NCBI GenBank assembly: GCA_949280095.1
Contig: CASDHD010000047.1
Coordinates: forward strand, 1-9,334
Length of the DNA stretch: 9,334 bases
Direction: 5' to 3'
From: an uncultured Bacilli bacterium
GTDB taxonomy: Bacteria; Bacillota_I; Bacilli_A; RF39; UBA660
Position numbers and translations under genes: made by a program. The notes below the pieces were generated by a model. The model did not search any database. It was given only the letters and a program-made list of their open reading frames with translations, and was not told where the DNA came from. Shown in pieces: positions 1 through 6,328 of the stretch (the stretch's first letter is position 1; every line of letters starts with the position of its first letter).

Positions 1-99
1 TTTAATATTATCTTGATATTCTCTAACTGTCATTTTTCCATTGTCATTAGAAACAATGACAGTTCCTTTTTCTGGTTGAATTAAAAAATCAATATTCAT
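1..99 (-). CDS. 5' end of an unidentified protein (cut by window edge)
   Basis: An open frame starts at ATG (99..97) and runs out of the window at base 1 with no stop, giving 33 residues that begin MNIDFLIQPEKGTVIV. An SD-like AGGTG lies 7 bases upstream of the ATG, and a good sigma-A-type promoter sits just above it (125..153), so this is probably the true start of a first or single gene. There is no signal peptide: the fragment is charged and polar, with a predicted beta-rich character (GTVIVSNDNGKMTV). I do not recognise the family, and 33 residues are too few for assignment. It is transcribed in the same direction as the phosphatase gene upstream but from its own promoter. Confidence 0.6.
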   Translation of the reverse strand, partial: MNIDFLIQPEKGTVIVSNDNGKMTVREYQDNIK

Positions 100-124
100 C
101 CTTTTTCACCTTTTTCCATGGTTT

Positions 125-153
125 ATTATAAATTTATTTATAAATGAAAGCAA
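125..153 (-). promoter_or_regulatory. Sigma-A-type promoter for the gene at the left edge
   Basis: On the minus strand TTGCTT (153..148) is followed by a 17-base spacer and a perfect TATAAT (130..125). The predicted transcription start is near 118, giving a leader of about 20 bases that carries the AGGTG SD. The very AT-rich surroundings raise the chance of accidental -10 matches, but hexamer quality, spacing and position relative to the SD all agree. Confidence 0.6.
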
Positions 154-209
154 TAGTTTTTTTATTTTTTTATTTAGTGATATTTTTTAATTTGCTTTCC
201 TATAACTAA

Positions 210-980
210 TTATATTGTATACTTTTTAACTATCTCTAAAATTTGGCTGTGTGATATTCCGTTTGTAATAATAGCTCCTTTTATACCTTTATCATATCGT
301 TGAGTTTCACCATATAAATTTGTTACTTTTCCACCAGCTTCCGTAACAATAAGATACGAAGCTGCTAAATCACAATTACCATGTTCAGTCCCTGGAAATA
401 TATCACAAGAAAAATCTCCTGCTGCAATTGCCATGCAGCTTCTAACTACACTTCCTATAGAAGAAATTTTTGAAACAGTTTTTAATTCTTTTATTAAAGC
501 TACTTCATCAATTATACTATTTTTAAATATTTCAACATTAGTTTTATATCCCAAATCACCTAACTTTTTATTATTTGTACAAATTTTAATATCATTGCAA
601 TAAGCTCCTTCTCCCTTTATTGAAGAATACATTTTATTTTCATTTGCGTTATAAACTACTCCAACTATTGGTTCGCCGTTATGAACTAGAGCTAGAGAAA
701 ATACAAAAACAGGGATATGATTTACATACATACTAGTTCCATCTAAAGGGTCACATACCCATACAAAATCTGAACCTTTATTATAACTTTCTTCCTCACC
801 ATTTACTGAATGTTCCTTATATTTTTCTTTTACTTTTTCAATTAAGTAACTATTTATCATTTTATCTACTATTGTTACAATTGTTTTATCTTCTTTATAA
901 TTAACATTATAATAATCTAGCATTATTTTACCAGCGTATAAAGCTATGTCTTTTGCAAATTTCAAATATTCTTGATACAT
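210..980 (-). CDS. Inositol monophosphatase family protein
   Basis: This is a 256-aa member of the Mg2+-dependent, lithium-sensitive phosphatase fold (IMPase/FBPase/CysQ superfamily), close to the usual 250-270 aa length. The metal-binding motifs are present in order: VDK with D39, GEE at 61-63, DPLDGT at 77-82, and a C-terminal D204 in CDLAAS followed by TEAGG (213-217). IMPases usually have Trp before that last Asp (WD-x-A-A); here it is Cys. The family removes phosphate from inositol-1-phosphate, 3'-phosphoadenosine nucleotides, histidinol phosphate or NADP; the exact substrate cannot be read from sequence. It is cytosolic, with no signal peptide or membrane segment. The ATG is preceded by AAAGGAAAAG about 7-12 bases upstream. 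It stands apart from the M16 operon behind that operon's terminator and has a 242-base upstream region. Confidence 0.9.
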   Translation of the reverse strand: MYQEYLKFAKDIALYAGKIMLDYYNVNYKEDKTIVTIVDKMINSYLIEKVKEKYKEHSVNGEEESYNKGSDFVWVCDPLDGTSMYVNHIPVFVFSLALVHNGEPIVGVVYNANENKMYSSIKGEGAYCNDIKICTNNKKLGDLGYKTNVEIFKNSIIDEVALIKELKTVSKISSIGSVVRSCMAIAAGDFSCDIFPGTEHGNCDLAASYLIVTEAGGKVTNLYGETQRYDKGIKGAIITNGISHSQILEIVKKYTI

Positions 981-1056
981 AGAATTCTTTTCCTTTCATA
1001 ATTGAACGTATTATTTGTGAATCAGGAAACTCGGGAAAGTAGCAAGCCCTTCATAC

Positions 1057-1062
1057 ATTATA
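1057..1062 (-). promoter_or_regulatory. Possible -10 element for the phosphatase gene
   Basis: A perfect TATAAT on the minus strand lies 77 bases upstream of the phosphatase ATG. No recognisable TTGACA-like hexamer sits 16-18 bases further upstream (the 17-base position reads AGATAT) and no extended TG is present, so it may be chance in AT-rich DNA. It is the best -10 match between the M16 terminator and the phosphatase gene. Confidence 0.25.
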
Positions 1063-1075
1063 TTTATACTTGCAT

Positions 1076-1126
1076 TTATATATCTTCCCAACTCTCCCTA
1101 AAATTAGGTTTCTTACGCTTAATCAT
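1076..1126 (-). CDS. 16-codon mini-ORF with a good SD (leader peptide or gene remnant)
   Basis: A short frame encodes MIKRKKPNFRESWEDI and stops at TAA. It begins 7 bases after a GGAG SD (GATAGGAGATTACAA then ATG), a better ribosome site than many full genes here have. The peptide is basic then acidic, with no run of one amino acid typical of an attenuator. A shifted frame downstream (roughly 1083..1045) continues with similar composition but meets a stop, so this could be the surviving 5' end of a decayed gene rather than a functional peptide. Homology is unknown; a chance ORF is also possible. Confidence 0.3.
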   Translation of the reverse strand: MIKRKKPNFRESWEDI

Positions 1127-1214
1127 TTGTAATCTCCTATCGGTTTACTACAATTTCAATTTACTATACATTAGTTTGTGGTTCAAGTCCTTTGTTGAAC
1201 TTTCCTAGAAGATT

Positions 1215-1250
1215 AAAAAAGATTACACTTTTTTAACATCGGTAATCTTT
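1215..1250 (-). terminator. Intrinsic terminator overlapping the end of ymfH
   Basis: In the minus-strand transcript AAAGATTAC (1250..1242) pairs perfectly with GTAATCTTT (1226..1218) across a 15-base loop, and the descending arm runs straight into a U tract (1220..1215). The 9-bp stem includes the ymfH stop codon TAA (1225..1223), so the terminator is built partly from coding sequence. It closes the HD-ymfF-ymfH unit. Confidence 0.65.
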
Positions 1251-2476
1251 GTCACACAATATTCTTTAAATTCCAATCCCTCTATAAAAGACTTGAAATC
1301 CTGAAAGCATAAACTCTCTAAATCTTCTGCCGTATCAAAATCAGCATAGTGGTAATAACTAACATTTTCTTTAAATTGACAAGACAATTGATAAAGTGAA
1401 AAATCTGTACACAATTGCCCCATTTTTTTATCTTTCAAATTCAAAATAAAAAACTTTTCTTTTAATCCCTTAGGACTTTCTAATACTTCCCTAACTTTTT
1501 TTGTAAAAATTTCTTCATCATTCGTATAACCACTTACTGTAATCATTAAATAATCTTCTAAATAATCAAAATCATAATCCAAAAGAGTATCAATTACTTT
1601 TTCATCCATAAGTTTCTTATACAAAGGAGAAATGACCCCAAAGTGTTCTCTTAAAAAGAAATTAAGGTAATAACTAAGCATTCGTCTTTTTTCATTCGAA
1701 TACCTAGAAAAATCAAGTTTATAAGAAATACTTACATAATCTTTTGGAGTAGGCATCATAATCTTATCATACTGTTTTTTCACTTCTATCGGCTCGGGGA
1801 TAGAAGAAAAAGAAAACGAAATATCTTGAAATTCTAAAGAAGCATAAATTTCTTGAATTTTTTGATATAGTTCTTCTACATCAAAATTTCCAGTAATAAA
1901 TAAAATTTCATTTTTAGGTTGGTAAAATGTATCATAACACAATTTTACTTGTTCATAAGTAAAGCTTTCTACATCTTCTAAAGTCCCCAAGCCATCTATA
2001 TAAGAATAATTTTGAAATAAATTTCTGATTTTAGATTTATAAGCAGATCTTCCTATTTCATCATTACGCATCCTTATCTCTTGATAGATAGCTGGCTTGG
2101 TAGCTTCTATATCCTCTCGAGTAAATACAGGAACTGATATGCCTTCAATTAAATGTTGTAAAGCAAATTCGACATCTTCCACAGTATCAACATAGTAATC
2201 AGTCACATAAGTATAGGTGGAAGCATTCGTTTGCATTTGTTTATGGCCAAAAAGTTCTCTAAAATTGCCACTTTTACTTCTTTCGTATAACAAATGTTCT
2301 ATCAAATGTGCCATACCATTTCGCATATGCACCTTTTTTCCATCGGATATAAAATCGCTATGAAAAGCACCATAATGAACAATCAAATCAATCAAAACAG
2401 AATGTTTATTACTATCAGGATAAAAGTAAACTTGTAAACCATTTTCTAAAGTTCTATGCACCAATTTCTTATTCAT
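1223..2476 (-). CDS. ymfH: M16 family zinc peptidase, YmfH-like (EF-P modification associated)
   Basis: This 417-aa pitrilysin/insulinase-family protein has the inverted zinc motif HLIEH at 57-61 (HxxEH) and a downstream Glu ligand, E133 in YQEIRMRND, 72 residues later. It also has the conserved Asn region NASTYTY (85-91) and a second, C-terminal M16 half. It fits the active member of the YmfF/YmfH heterodimer: in Bacillus this pair is linked to 5-aminopentanol modification of elongation factor P. The same fold occurs in AlbF-type peptide-processing enzymes, but no precursor peptide or radical SAM gene is visible here. It is cytosolic, with no signal peptide. Its ATG overlaps the end of ymfF by 8 bases and has GGAGGG 8 bases upstream inside ymfF, so translational coupling is expected. 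The M16 assignment is secure; the YmfH orthology is an inference. Confidence 0.88.
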   Translation of the reverse strand: MNKKLVHRTLENGLQVYFYPDSNKHSVLIDLIVHYGAFHSDFISDGKKVHMRNGMAHLIEHLLYERSKSGNFRELFGHKQMQTNASTYTYVTDYYVDTVEDVEFALQHLIEGISVPVFTREDIEATKPAIYQEIRMRNDEIGRSAYKSKIRNLFQNYSYIDGLGTLEDVESFTYEQVKLCYDTFYQPKNEILFITGNFDVEELYQKIQEIYASLEFQDISFSFSSIPEPIEVKKQYDKIMMPTPKDYVSISYKLDFSRYSNEKRRMLSYYLNFFLREHFGVISPLYKKLMDEKVIDTLLDYDFDYLEDYLMITVSGYTNDEEIFTKKVREVLESPKGLKEKFFILNLKDKKMGQLCTDFSLYQLSCQFKENVSYYHYADFDTAEDLESLCFQDFKSFIEGLEFKEYCVTKITDVKKV

Positions 2477-3713
2477 CTTTACTGCCCTCCAAATAATAAA
2501 TCGTATCTAAATGCATTTTTTTTACAAAAGAAATTATATCCTCTACAGTTATATTTTTAATCATTTCATATTCTTCTAGAAAAGTAGGAGCAGTTCCAAA
2601 ATAAGTGTCTAGTAAATCACTCATATAAGTAGAAATAACATCTTTTTGGCGTTCTAAGTTCACACGTTTACGCATCTTTACTCTTTCTAATTTTTCAGTC
2701 AAAAAGTCTTTATCTTCTAACTTGTGCATAATCTCTTTTATCGTTTCTATTGCTTTATCCTTTTTATCCCTATAGATTTGTGCTGTAATATAAAACACGC
2801 CATAGTCTGTTAAAACGCTAGCACTTGCTGTATATACAAGTTTTTCCTGCATTCTTAAATATTCCATTAAAATTCCAGAAGATTGACTATTCAAAAGAAA
2901 ACTTATGAGACTTAAGAGTACCATATCCTCATATTGATAATTTTCTACTTTATAAGCAAATTTTATAATGGATTGGTTATATTCTTTGCATTCCTCCTCC
3001 ACCTTTGTTTTTGGATTAATAGGAAAAGGCATGACTTGGTAAGGAAAAAAAGACGATAATTTTTTGTTTGGCAAATTACACTCTAGAGCATGCAAGAAAT
3101 CTTCTTTCACATTTCCTACTACAAAAACATGAGGAGAAGTATTTTGAATATTTTCCATATAATATTTGTATAAATTTTCTTTAGAAATGGACTCTAATTG
3201 CTCTTGATTATTTAATATCGAATCGGAAAAATATCCACAGTCATCAAGTAATTCATCAGTACGAATACTTGCATAACTTTTAATATTTTTATAAACACTT
3301 TCTATATACATTTTTAATTTATTCTTAGCAATTTCTATTTCTTTCTCATAAAAAGAATCTTCCAAAGCAAAGGGATCGTAAATAGACTCCATTACAAATT
3401 GTAGTGTTTTTTGGTAATCATAATCTTCTTCTTTTAATATACCTTTATCAGGTAATACCACATGATAAGTATAAAACCAATTCTTTCCACATTGTCCCTT
3501 TGATAAAGAAAAATTCATCACATAATGTTCTGTTAAAGCACTATCCCAAACTTCTTCATTTGGATACTTTTTTGTTTTTTTCGTAAGCATACGAACCAAT
3601 AAATTTCCATATAAAGAAAAATCTTTATTTCTCTCTACTGGAAAAATAAAGTCTATAATAATTCTAGAAAAAGCAGTAGTTTTTGCTACATGAATGTTTT
3701 CTTTCACTTCCAA
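2469..3713 (-). CDS. ymfF: Inactive M16 peptidase-like subunit, YmfF-like
   Basis: This 414-aa M16-fold protein has no HxxEH motif, so it cannot bind the catalytic zinc. It keeps the C-terminal M16 substrate-gripping Arg/Tyr region, LRMQEKLVYTASAS with R287 and Y294, the strand HVFVVGNV (195-202) typical of the family midpoint, and the ending LDTIYYLEG common in YmfF proteins. It is the expected non-catalytic partner of the downstream YmfH-like enzyme, as in two-subunit processing peptidases. The start codon is TTG: GGAGG lies exactly 7 bases upstream and no ATG or GTG in frame is as well placed, although GTG two codons later is possible. It begins 13 bases after the HD gene stop and overlaps ymfH by 8 bases. 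Orthology to Bacillus YmfF is inferred from layout and motifs. Confidence 0.87.
   Translation of the reverse strand: MEVKENIHVAKTTAFSRIIIDFIFPVERNKDFSLYGNLLVRMLTKKTKKYPNEEVWDSALTEHYVMNFSLSKGQCGKNWFYTYHVVLPDKGILKEEDYDYQKTLQFVMESIYDPFALEDSFYEKEIEIAKNKLKMYIESVYKNIKSYASIRTDELLDDCGYFSDSILNNQEQLESISKENLYKYYMENIQNTSPHVFVVGNVKEDFLHALECNLPNKKLSSFFPYQVMPFPINPKTKVEEECKEYNQSIIKFAYKVENYQYEDMVLLSLISFLLNSQSSGILMEYLRMQEKLVYTASASVLTDYGVFYITAQIYRDKKDKAIETIKEIMHKLEDKDFLTEKLERVKMRKRVNLERQKDVISTYMSDLLDTYFGTAPTFLEEYEMIKNITVEDIISFVKKMHLDTIYYLEGSKDE
2485..2490 (-). promoter_or_regulatory. SD of ymfH inside ymfF
   Basis: GGAGGG lies 8 bases before the ymfH ATG and within the last codons of ymfF. It fixes the ymfH start and supports coupled synthesis of the two M16 subunits. 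Confidence 0.7.
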
Positions 3714-3720
3714 AATAATT

Positions 3721-3725
3721 CCTCC
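3721..3725 (-). promoter_or_regulatory. SD that decides the TTG start of ymfF
   Basis: A perfect GGAGG is followed by AATTATT and then TTG. It lies in the 13-base gap after the HD gene stop codon TGA (3729..3727), so reading through the HD gene would deliver ribosomes to it. Confidence 0.7.
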
Positions 3726-3726
3726 A

Positions 3727-4224
3727 TCACTTCTGTAACGTTAACATATTAAATAAAAACAACAAATATACACCTAATTTCATTCCTACTTTATAACGAT
3801 TTTGTTCATAGATAGCCACTAACTTATCAACAAGCGTAATGCAAAAACTTTCTTTATACTTAGGCATAACTTTACATAAAGGAAACATGTGCGACTCTAT
3901 CATGTTTTTTTGTCGTTCACTTAAATCATAATACTTGCTTGCATTTAATACTGCCATACTAGGATGTTCCACTAAATTTTTAACATCCCCATTTTCTTCT
4001 AATTGATAATTAAAATAAAAATCATGAAGTAAGGCAGCACGAGTCGCTTCTTGATATTGAAAATGTAATTTTTTAGTTAATTTATAAACACCCCATGCAA
4101 CACGATAAGAATGTTGAAATCTTGAGATACCATGATGCATTTCTGAATCTAGTTCCCTAAAACTTGAATTTTCTATGATATCTTTTATTAAAACGTTAAA
4201 TTCCTCTTTCTCGGTTTTAATCAC
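3727..4224 (-). CDS. HD-domain phosphohydrolase
   Basis: This is an HD-superfamily metal-dependent phosphohydrolase of about 165 aa. Counting from an upstream in-frame ATG (4257..4255), the metal-binding residues are H49 in RFQHSYRVA, H78-D79 in AALLHDFYF, H98 in VEHPS, H123 in ESHMFPL and D144 in LVDKLVAIYE. A C-terminal hydrophobic stretch (GVYLLFLFNML) follows. I prefer GTG (4224..4222) as start: AAGGTG lies 6 bases upstream, while the upstream ATG has no SD and overlaps the likely -10 element, so it would not be transcribed. From the ATG the protein would be 176 aa. The substrate is unknown; the family includes nucleotidases and cyclic-nucleotide enzymes, but no GYP motif is present. It is first in the unit with ymfF and ymfH. 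A membrane-anchored tail is possible but short. Confidence 0.82.
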   Translation of the reverse strand: MIKTEKEEFNVLIKDIIENSSFRELDSEMHHGISRFQHSYRVAWGVYKLTKKLHFQYQEATRAALLHDFYFNYQLEENGDVKNLVEHPSMAVLNASKYYDLSERQKNMIESHMFPLCKVMPKYKESFCITLVDKLVAIYEQNRYKVGMKLGVYLLFLFNMLTLQK

Positions 4225-4230
4225 GTTATT

Positions 4231-4253
4231 CACCTTCAAACTAGTAAAGTATA
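4231..4253 (-). promoter_or_regulatory. Extended -10 promoter and SD of the HD-ymfF-ymfH unit
   Basis: On the minus strand TGC-TATACT (TATACT at 4253..4248) forms an extended -10 element. The -35 region is poor (TAGTTT at 17-base spacing). Predicted transcription starts near 4241, just before the SD AAGGTG (4236..4231), which is 6 bases from the GTG start. Tight packing of these elements argues for the short HD gene model. Confidence 0.5.
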
Positions 4254-4265
4254 GCATAGTTTATT

Positions 4266-4290
4266 AAAAAAAACTATCCCCTATAAGATA
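4266..4290 (-). terminator. Weak intrinsic terminator after the CDF gene
   Basis: The minus-strand RNA can pair UAUCUU (4290..4285) with GGGAUA (4280..4275) around a 4-base loop, using four Watson-Crick and two G-U pairs. A G and a run of eight U (4273..4266) follow. The stem is weak but the U tract is long, and it sits between the CDF stop and the next promoter. Confidence 0.45.
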
Positions 4291-4309
4291 TGCAAGAAGA
4301 ATACAATTG

Positions 4310-5182
4310 TTACCCACAAATTTCCTCTTTACATAAATCATATTCCAATTCGATGGTAGAATGCATAATTCCTTCTTCTTTTAGTTTCTCTTTTATTTCC
4401 AATTTTAATGCTCCATATTTCTCTTTTGTAACACTCTTTTCCATTAAAACGTGCATTGTTAAAAAAGAATTTTCGCCATCCAAGCTCCAAACGTGAACAT
4501 GATGTACACCTACCACTTTATTTACAGATTCTATCTTTTTCTCAAGCAATTCAATGTCAATAGAAGGTGGGACACTCTCTACCATAACTTGGATTACACC
4601 TATTACATTTTGAATAGCTTTAACACCAATTATAAGTGAAATAATAATAGATAATATTGGATCTATAACATTCCATCCTGTTATTTTAATAAGTAAAGAA
4701 CCAATTAATACTGCAATCCAACCCAGTACATCTTCAAGCATATGTAAATTAACACTTTTTTCATTTAAATTAATACTTCTACTTGTTTTATATGCGGCAA
4801 ATCCGTTAATCAAAATACCAAATATAGAAAATAATAACATTCCTGTAAATTGAACCTCTGTTGGATTAAAAATTCGCTTTACTGCATGAAATAAAACAAA
4901 ACAAGAGCCTAAAATTAAAATCATTGAAGTTAAAAATGCCCCTAAAACAGAATATCTTTTATATCCATAAGTTAATTTTTTATTTGCTTTTTTATGAGAA
5001 ATTTTTTCCAAGAAATAAGAAATCCCAATAGCAAGAGAATCCCCTAAATCATGAATTGCATCGGAATAGATTGCAACACTATTCGTAACAATACCACCGA
5101 TAAACTCAAACAGAGAAAATCCTAAATTCAGAAAAAACGCAAGTTTAATATTTTCATGCTCATGATGATGATGTTCATGCAT
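4310..5182 (-). CDS. CzcD-like cation diffusion facilitator (Zn/Cd/Co efflux)
   Basis: This CDF-family proton-coupled metal exporter is 290 aa from the chosen ATG. The N-terminus is a His-rich arm (MHEHHHHEHEN), usual in zinc CDFs. A six-helix membrane domain follows, with transport-site residues in helix 2 (SDAIHDLGD) and helix 5 (HMLEDV, H-x-x-x-D). The cytosolic C-terminal domain has the HVHVW motif, a later His (TMHVL) and HSTIELEY, as in zinc-binding CDF domains. The protein ends in a short Cys-containing tail (DLCKEEICG). Zinc, possibly with cadmium or cobalt, is the inferred substrate. The ATG (5182..5180) has GAGGAG 7 bases upstream. An in-frame TTG five codons earlier lies at the beginning of that SD and is rejected. 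The gene starts 11 bases after the glycosyltransferase stop. Confidence 0.9.
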   Translation of the reverse strand: MHEHHHHEHENIKLAFFLNLGFSLFEFIGGIVTNSVAIYSDAIHDLGDSLAIGISYFLEKISHKKANKKLTYGYKRYSVLGAFLTSMILILGSCFVLFHAVKRIFNPTEVQFTGMLLFSIFGILINGFAAYKTSRSINLNEKSVNLHMLEDVLGWIAVLIGSLLIKITGWNVIDPILSIIISLIIGVKAIQNVIGVIQVMVESVPPSIDIELLEKKIESVNKVVGVHHVHVWSLDGENSFLTMHVLMEKSVTKEKYGALKLEIKEKLKEEGIMHSTIELEYDLCKEEICG

Positions 5183-5189
5183 CTTATCA

Positions 5190-5195
5190 CTCCTC
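5190..5195 (-). promoter_or_regulatory. SD of the CDF gene overlapping the glycosyltransferase stop
   Basis: GAGGAG shares bases with the stop codon TGA (5196..5194) of the upstream glycosyltransferase and lies 7 bases before the CDF ATG. This geometry suits termination-reinitiation and decides the start at 5182. Confidence 0.7.
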
Positions 5196-6228
5196 AATTA
5201 AATTTATATATTTTTTGGGCTATTTTATACCCTTTTAAAGTAATAAAATTACCAAATTTACTAGGCAAGTATGTAAGGCCTGCCAATTTAGAATATTTTA
5301 ATTTTTTGTAAGTTACAAAATCAGTTTCCCTTAAAAAGTCCCATAACGCTTCTCTTTTTTCTAAAGATTCCTTATCCCCTTTCATAAGAAGATAAATTGA
5401 TGAAATCGTCATCATCATAGAAAGCATTCGTAGTAAATAGGCATAAAGTTTGGGTTTTGTTTCTTTTACCCTTCGCAAATCAACAGAGGATGCAATAATT
5501 TTTGTTACTTTTATTTGTTGATCAACACGCGTAATCATCACACTTTCATTGACCGATTGGTCAGCTCTTCCAATAAAATAATGATACAAATCCAAATTCA
5601 AATAACAAATACTTTCTACCTGCGAAAATGGTTGATATGCCACTATGTTATCCACATAAAAAGTATGTTCTGGTAACTTTAATTTACATTTTTTTAAAAT
5701 ACTTGTTTTATAAATTAAAGCATGCATTATCAAATATTGACTCGGTTTAAAATGACCAAGAGAAGCCCAAGTACAAGTTTCGTTTTCAGGAAAAACATTT
5801 TTAAAAGACATTATTTTTCTTTTATTTTCGTACAAATGGTCATAAATATAGTTACAGACAAGCAAATCCACACAATCATTTGCTTTTTCCATTTCCCCCA
5901 ATTTATCTAACAAAGATAAAAGAGCTGTTTCATCAAGCCAATCATCGCTATCAACGACTTTAAAATACATTCCTGTTGCTGCTTTAAGTCCAGCATTCAC
6001 TCCACTACCATGTCCACCATTTTCTTTATGAATAACACGAACAATACTAGGATATTTTTTTTGATACCTATCCGCAATATCCTTTGTCTTATCCGTAGAA
6101 CCATCATTGACAATAATAATTTCTACATCTTCTTTTCCAACCAGTAAAGACTCAATACAGCGTTCCATATAATCCATAGAATTATAACAGGGTACTGTAA
6201 AAGTGATTTTCTTTTTATTACTCTTCAT
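5194..6228 (-). CDS. Family 2 glycosyltransferase
   Basis: This 344-aa GT-A-fold glycosyltransferase carries the family 2 signatures: TVPCYNSMDYMERCIESL at the start, the nucleotide-binding loop NDGSTD (41-46), ENGGHGSGVNAGL (69-81), the metal and sugar-nucleotide motif DSDDW (93-97), EHTFYVDN (187-194) and the acceptor-side pattern RADQSVN (221-227). A hydrophobic helix near 263-283 may associate with the membrane. It probably transfers a sugar to a cell-surface polysaccharide, glycolipid or teichoic acid, but donor and acceptor cannot be deduced and no polysaccharide cluster surrounds it. The ATG follows AGGTGG by a few bases. It heads a two-gene unit with the CDF exporter. Confidence 0.9.
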   Translation of the reverse strand: MKSNKKKITFTVPCYNSMDYMERCIESLLVGKEDVEIIIVNDGSTDKTKDIADRYQKKYPSIVRVIHKENGGHGSGVNAGLKAATGMYFKVVDSDDWLDETALLSLLDKLGEMEKANDCVDLLVCNYIYDHLYENKRKIMSFKNVFPENETCTWASLGHFKPSQYLIMHALIYKTSILKKCKLKLPEHTFYVDNIVAYQPFSQVESICYLNLDLYHYFIGRADQSVNESVMITRVDQQIKVTKIIASSVDLRRVKETKPKLYAYLLRMLSMMMTISSIYLLMKGDKESLEKREALWDFLRETDFVTYKKLKYSKLAGLTYLPSKFGNFITLKGYKIAQKIYKFN

Positions 6229-6252
6229 ACACCCACCTATTTTTCTATTTCT

Positions 6253-6281
6253 ATTGTAACAAATTCATGCCATAAAGTCTA
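6253..6281 (-). promoter_or_regulatory. Promoter of the glycosyltransferase-CDF unit
   Basis: TAGACT (6281..6276) and TACAAT (6258..6253) are spaced by 17 bases on the minus strand, and a TGT directly before TACAAT gives an extended -10. The predicted start near 6246 leaves a leader of about 18 bases with the AGGTGG SD. Confidence 0.5.
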
Positions 6282-6291
6282 TGAGGTGAAG

Positions 6292-6328
6292 AAAAAAGTT
6301 GTATTTTTAAAGGAACACAGCTTTAAAA
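6292..6328 (-). terminator. Possible terminator after the 269-aa gene
   Basis: TTTTAAAG (6328..6321), which contains the gene's stop codon, pairs perfectly with CTTTAAAA (6312..6305) across an 8-base loop. Six U (6297..6292) come 7 bases after the stem. The stem has only one G-C pair and the U tract is detached, so termination may be weak. Confidence 0.35.

Noticed and set aside
27..63. Repeated GTCATT/AATGAC words able to pair as 7-9 bp hairpins
   Set aside because: They lie inside the coding sequence of the partial gene, encode ordinary residues and have no U tract, so coding coincidence is the simplest explanation.
1160..1200. tRNA-like T-loop sequence GGTTCAAGTCC on the plus strand
   Set aside because: The flanking bases do not form a T stem and no acceptor, D or anticodon arms can be found, so it is a chance match.
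1002..1208. Plus-strand 68-codon frame in the spacer between ymfH and the phosphatase gene
   Set aside because: It has no SD, its composition is hydrophobic low-complexity typical of translated AT-rich DNA, it is antisense to all neighbours and it overlaps the SD-supported mini-ORF.
1223..3713. M16 pair as peptide-maturation enzymes of a RiPP (AlbE/AlbF type) cluster
   Set aside because: No precursor peptide, radical SAM enzyme or dedicated exporter is found nearby, and motifs and gene order fit YmfF/YmfH better.
5195..5197. TTG as start of the CDF gene, five codons before the ATG
   Set aside because: The TTG lies at the beginning of the SD for the following ATG and has no SD of its own at proper spacing.
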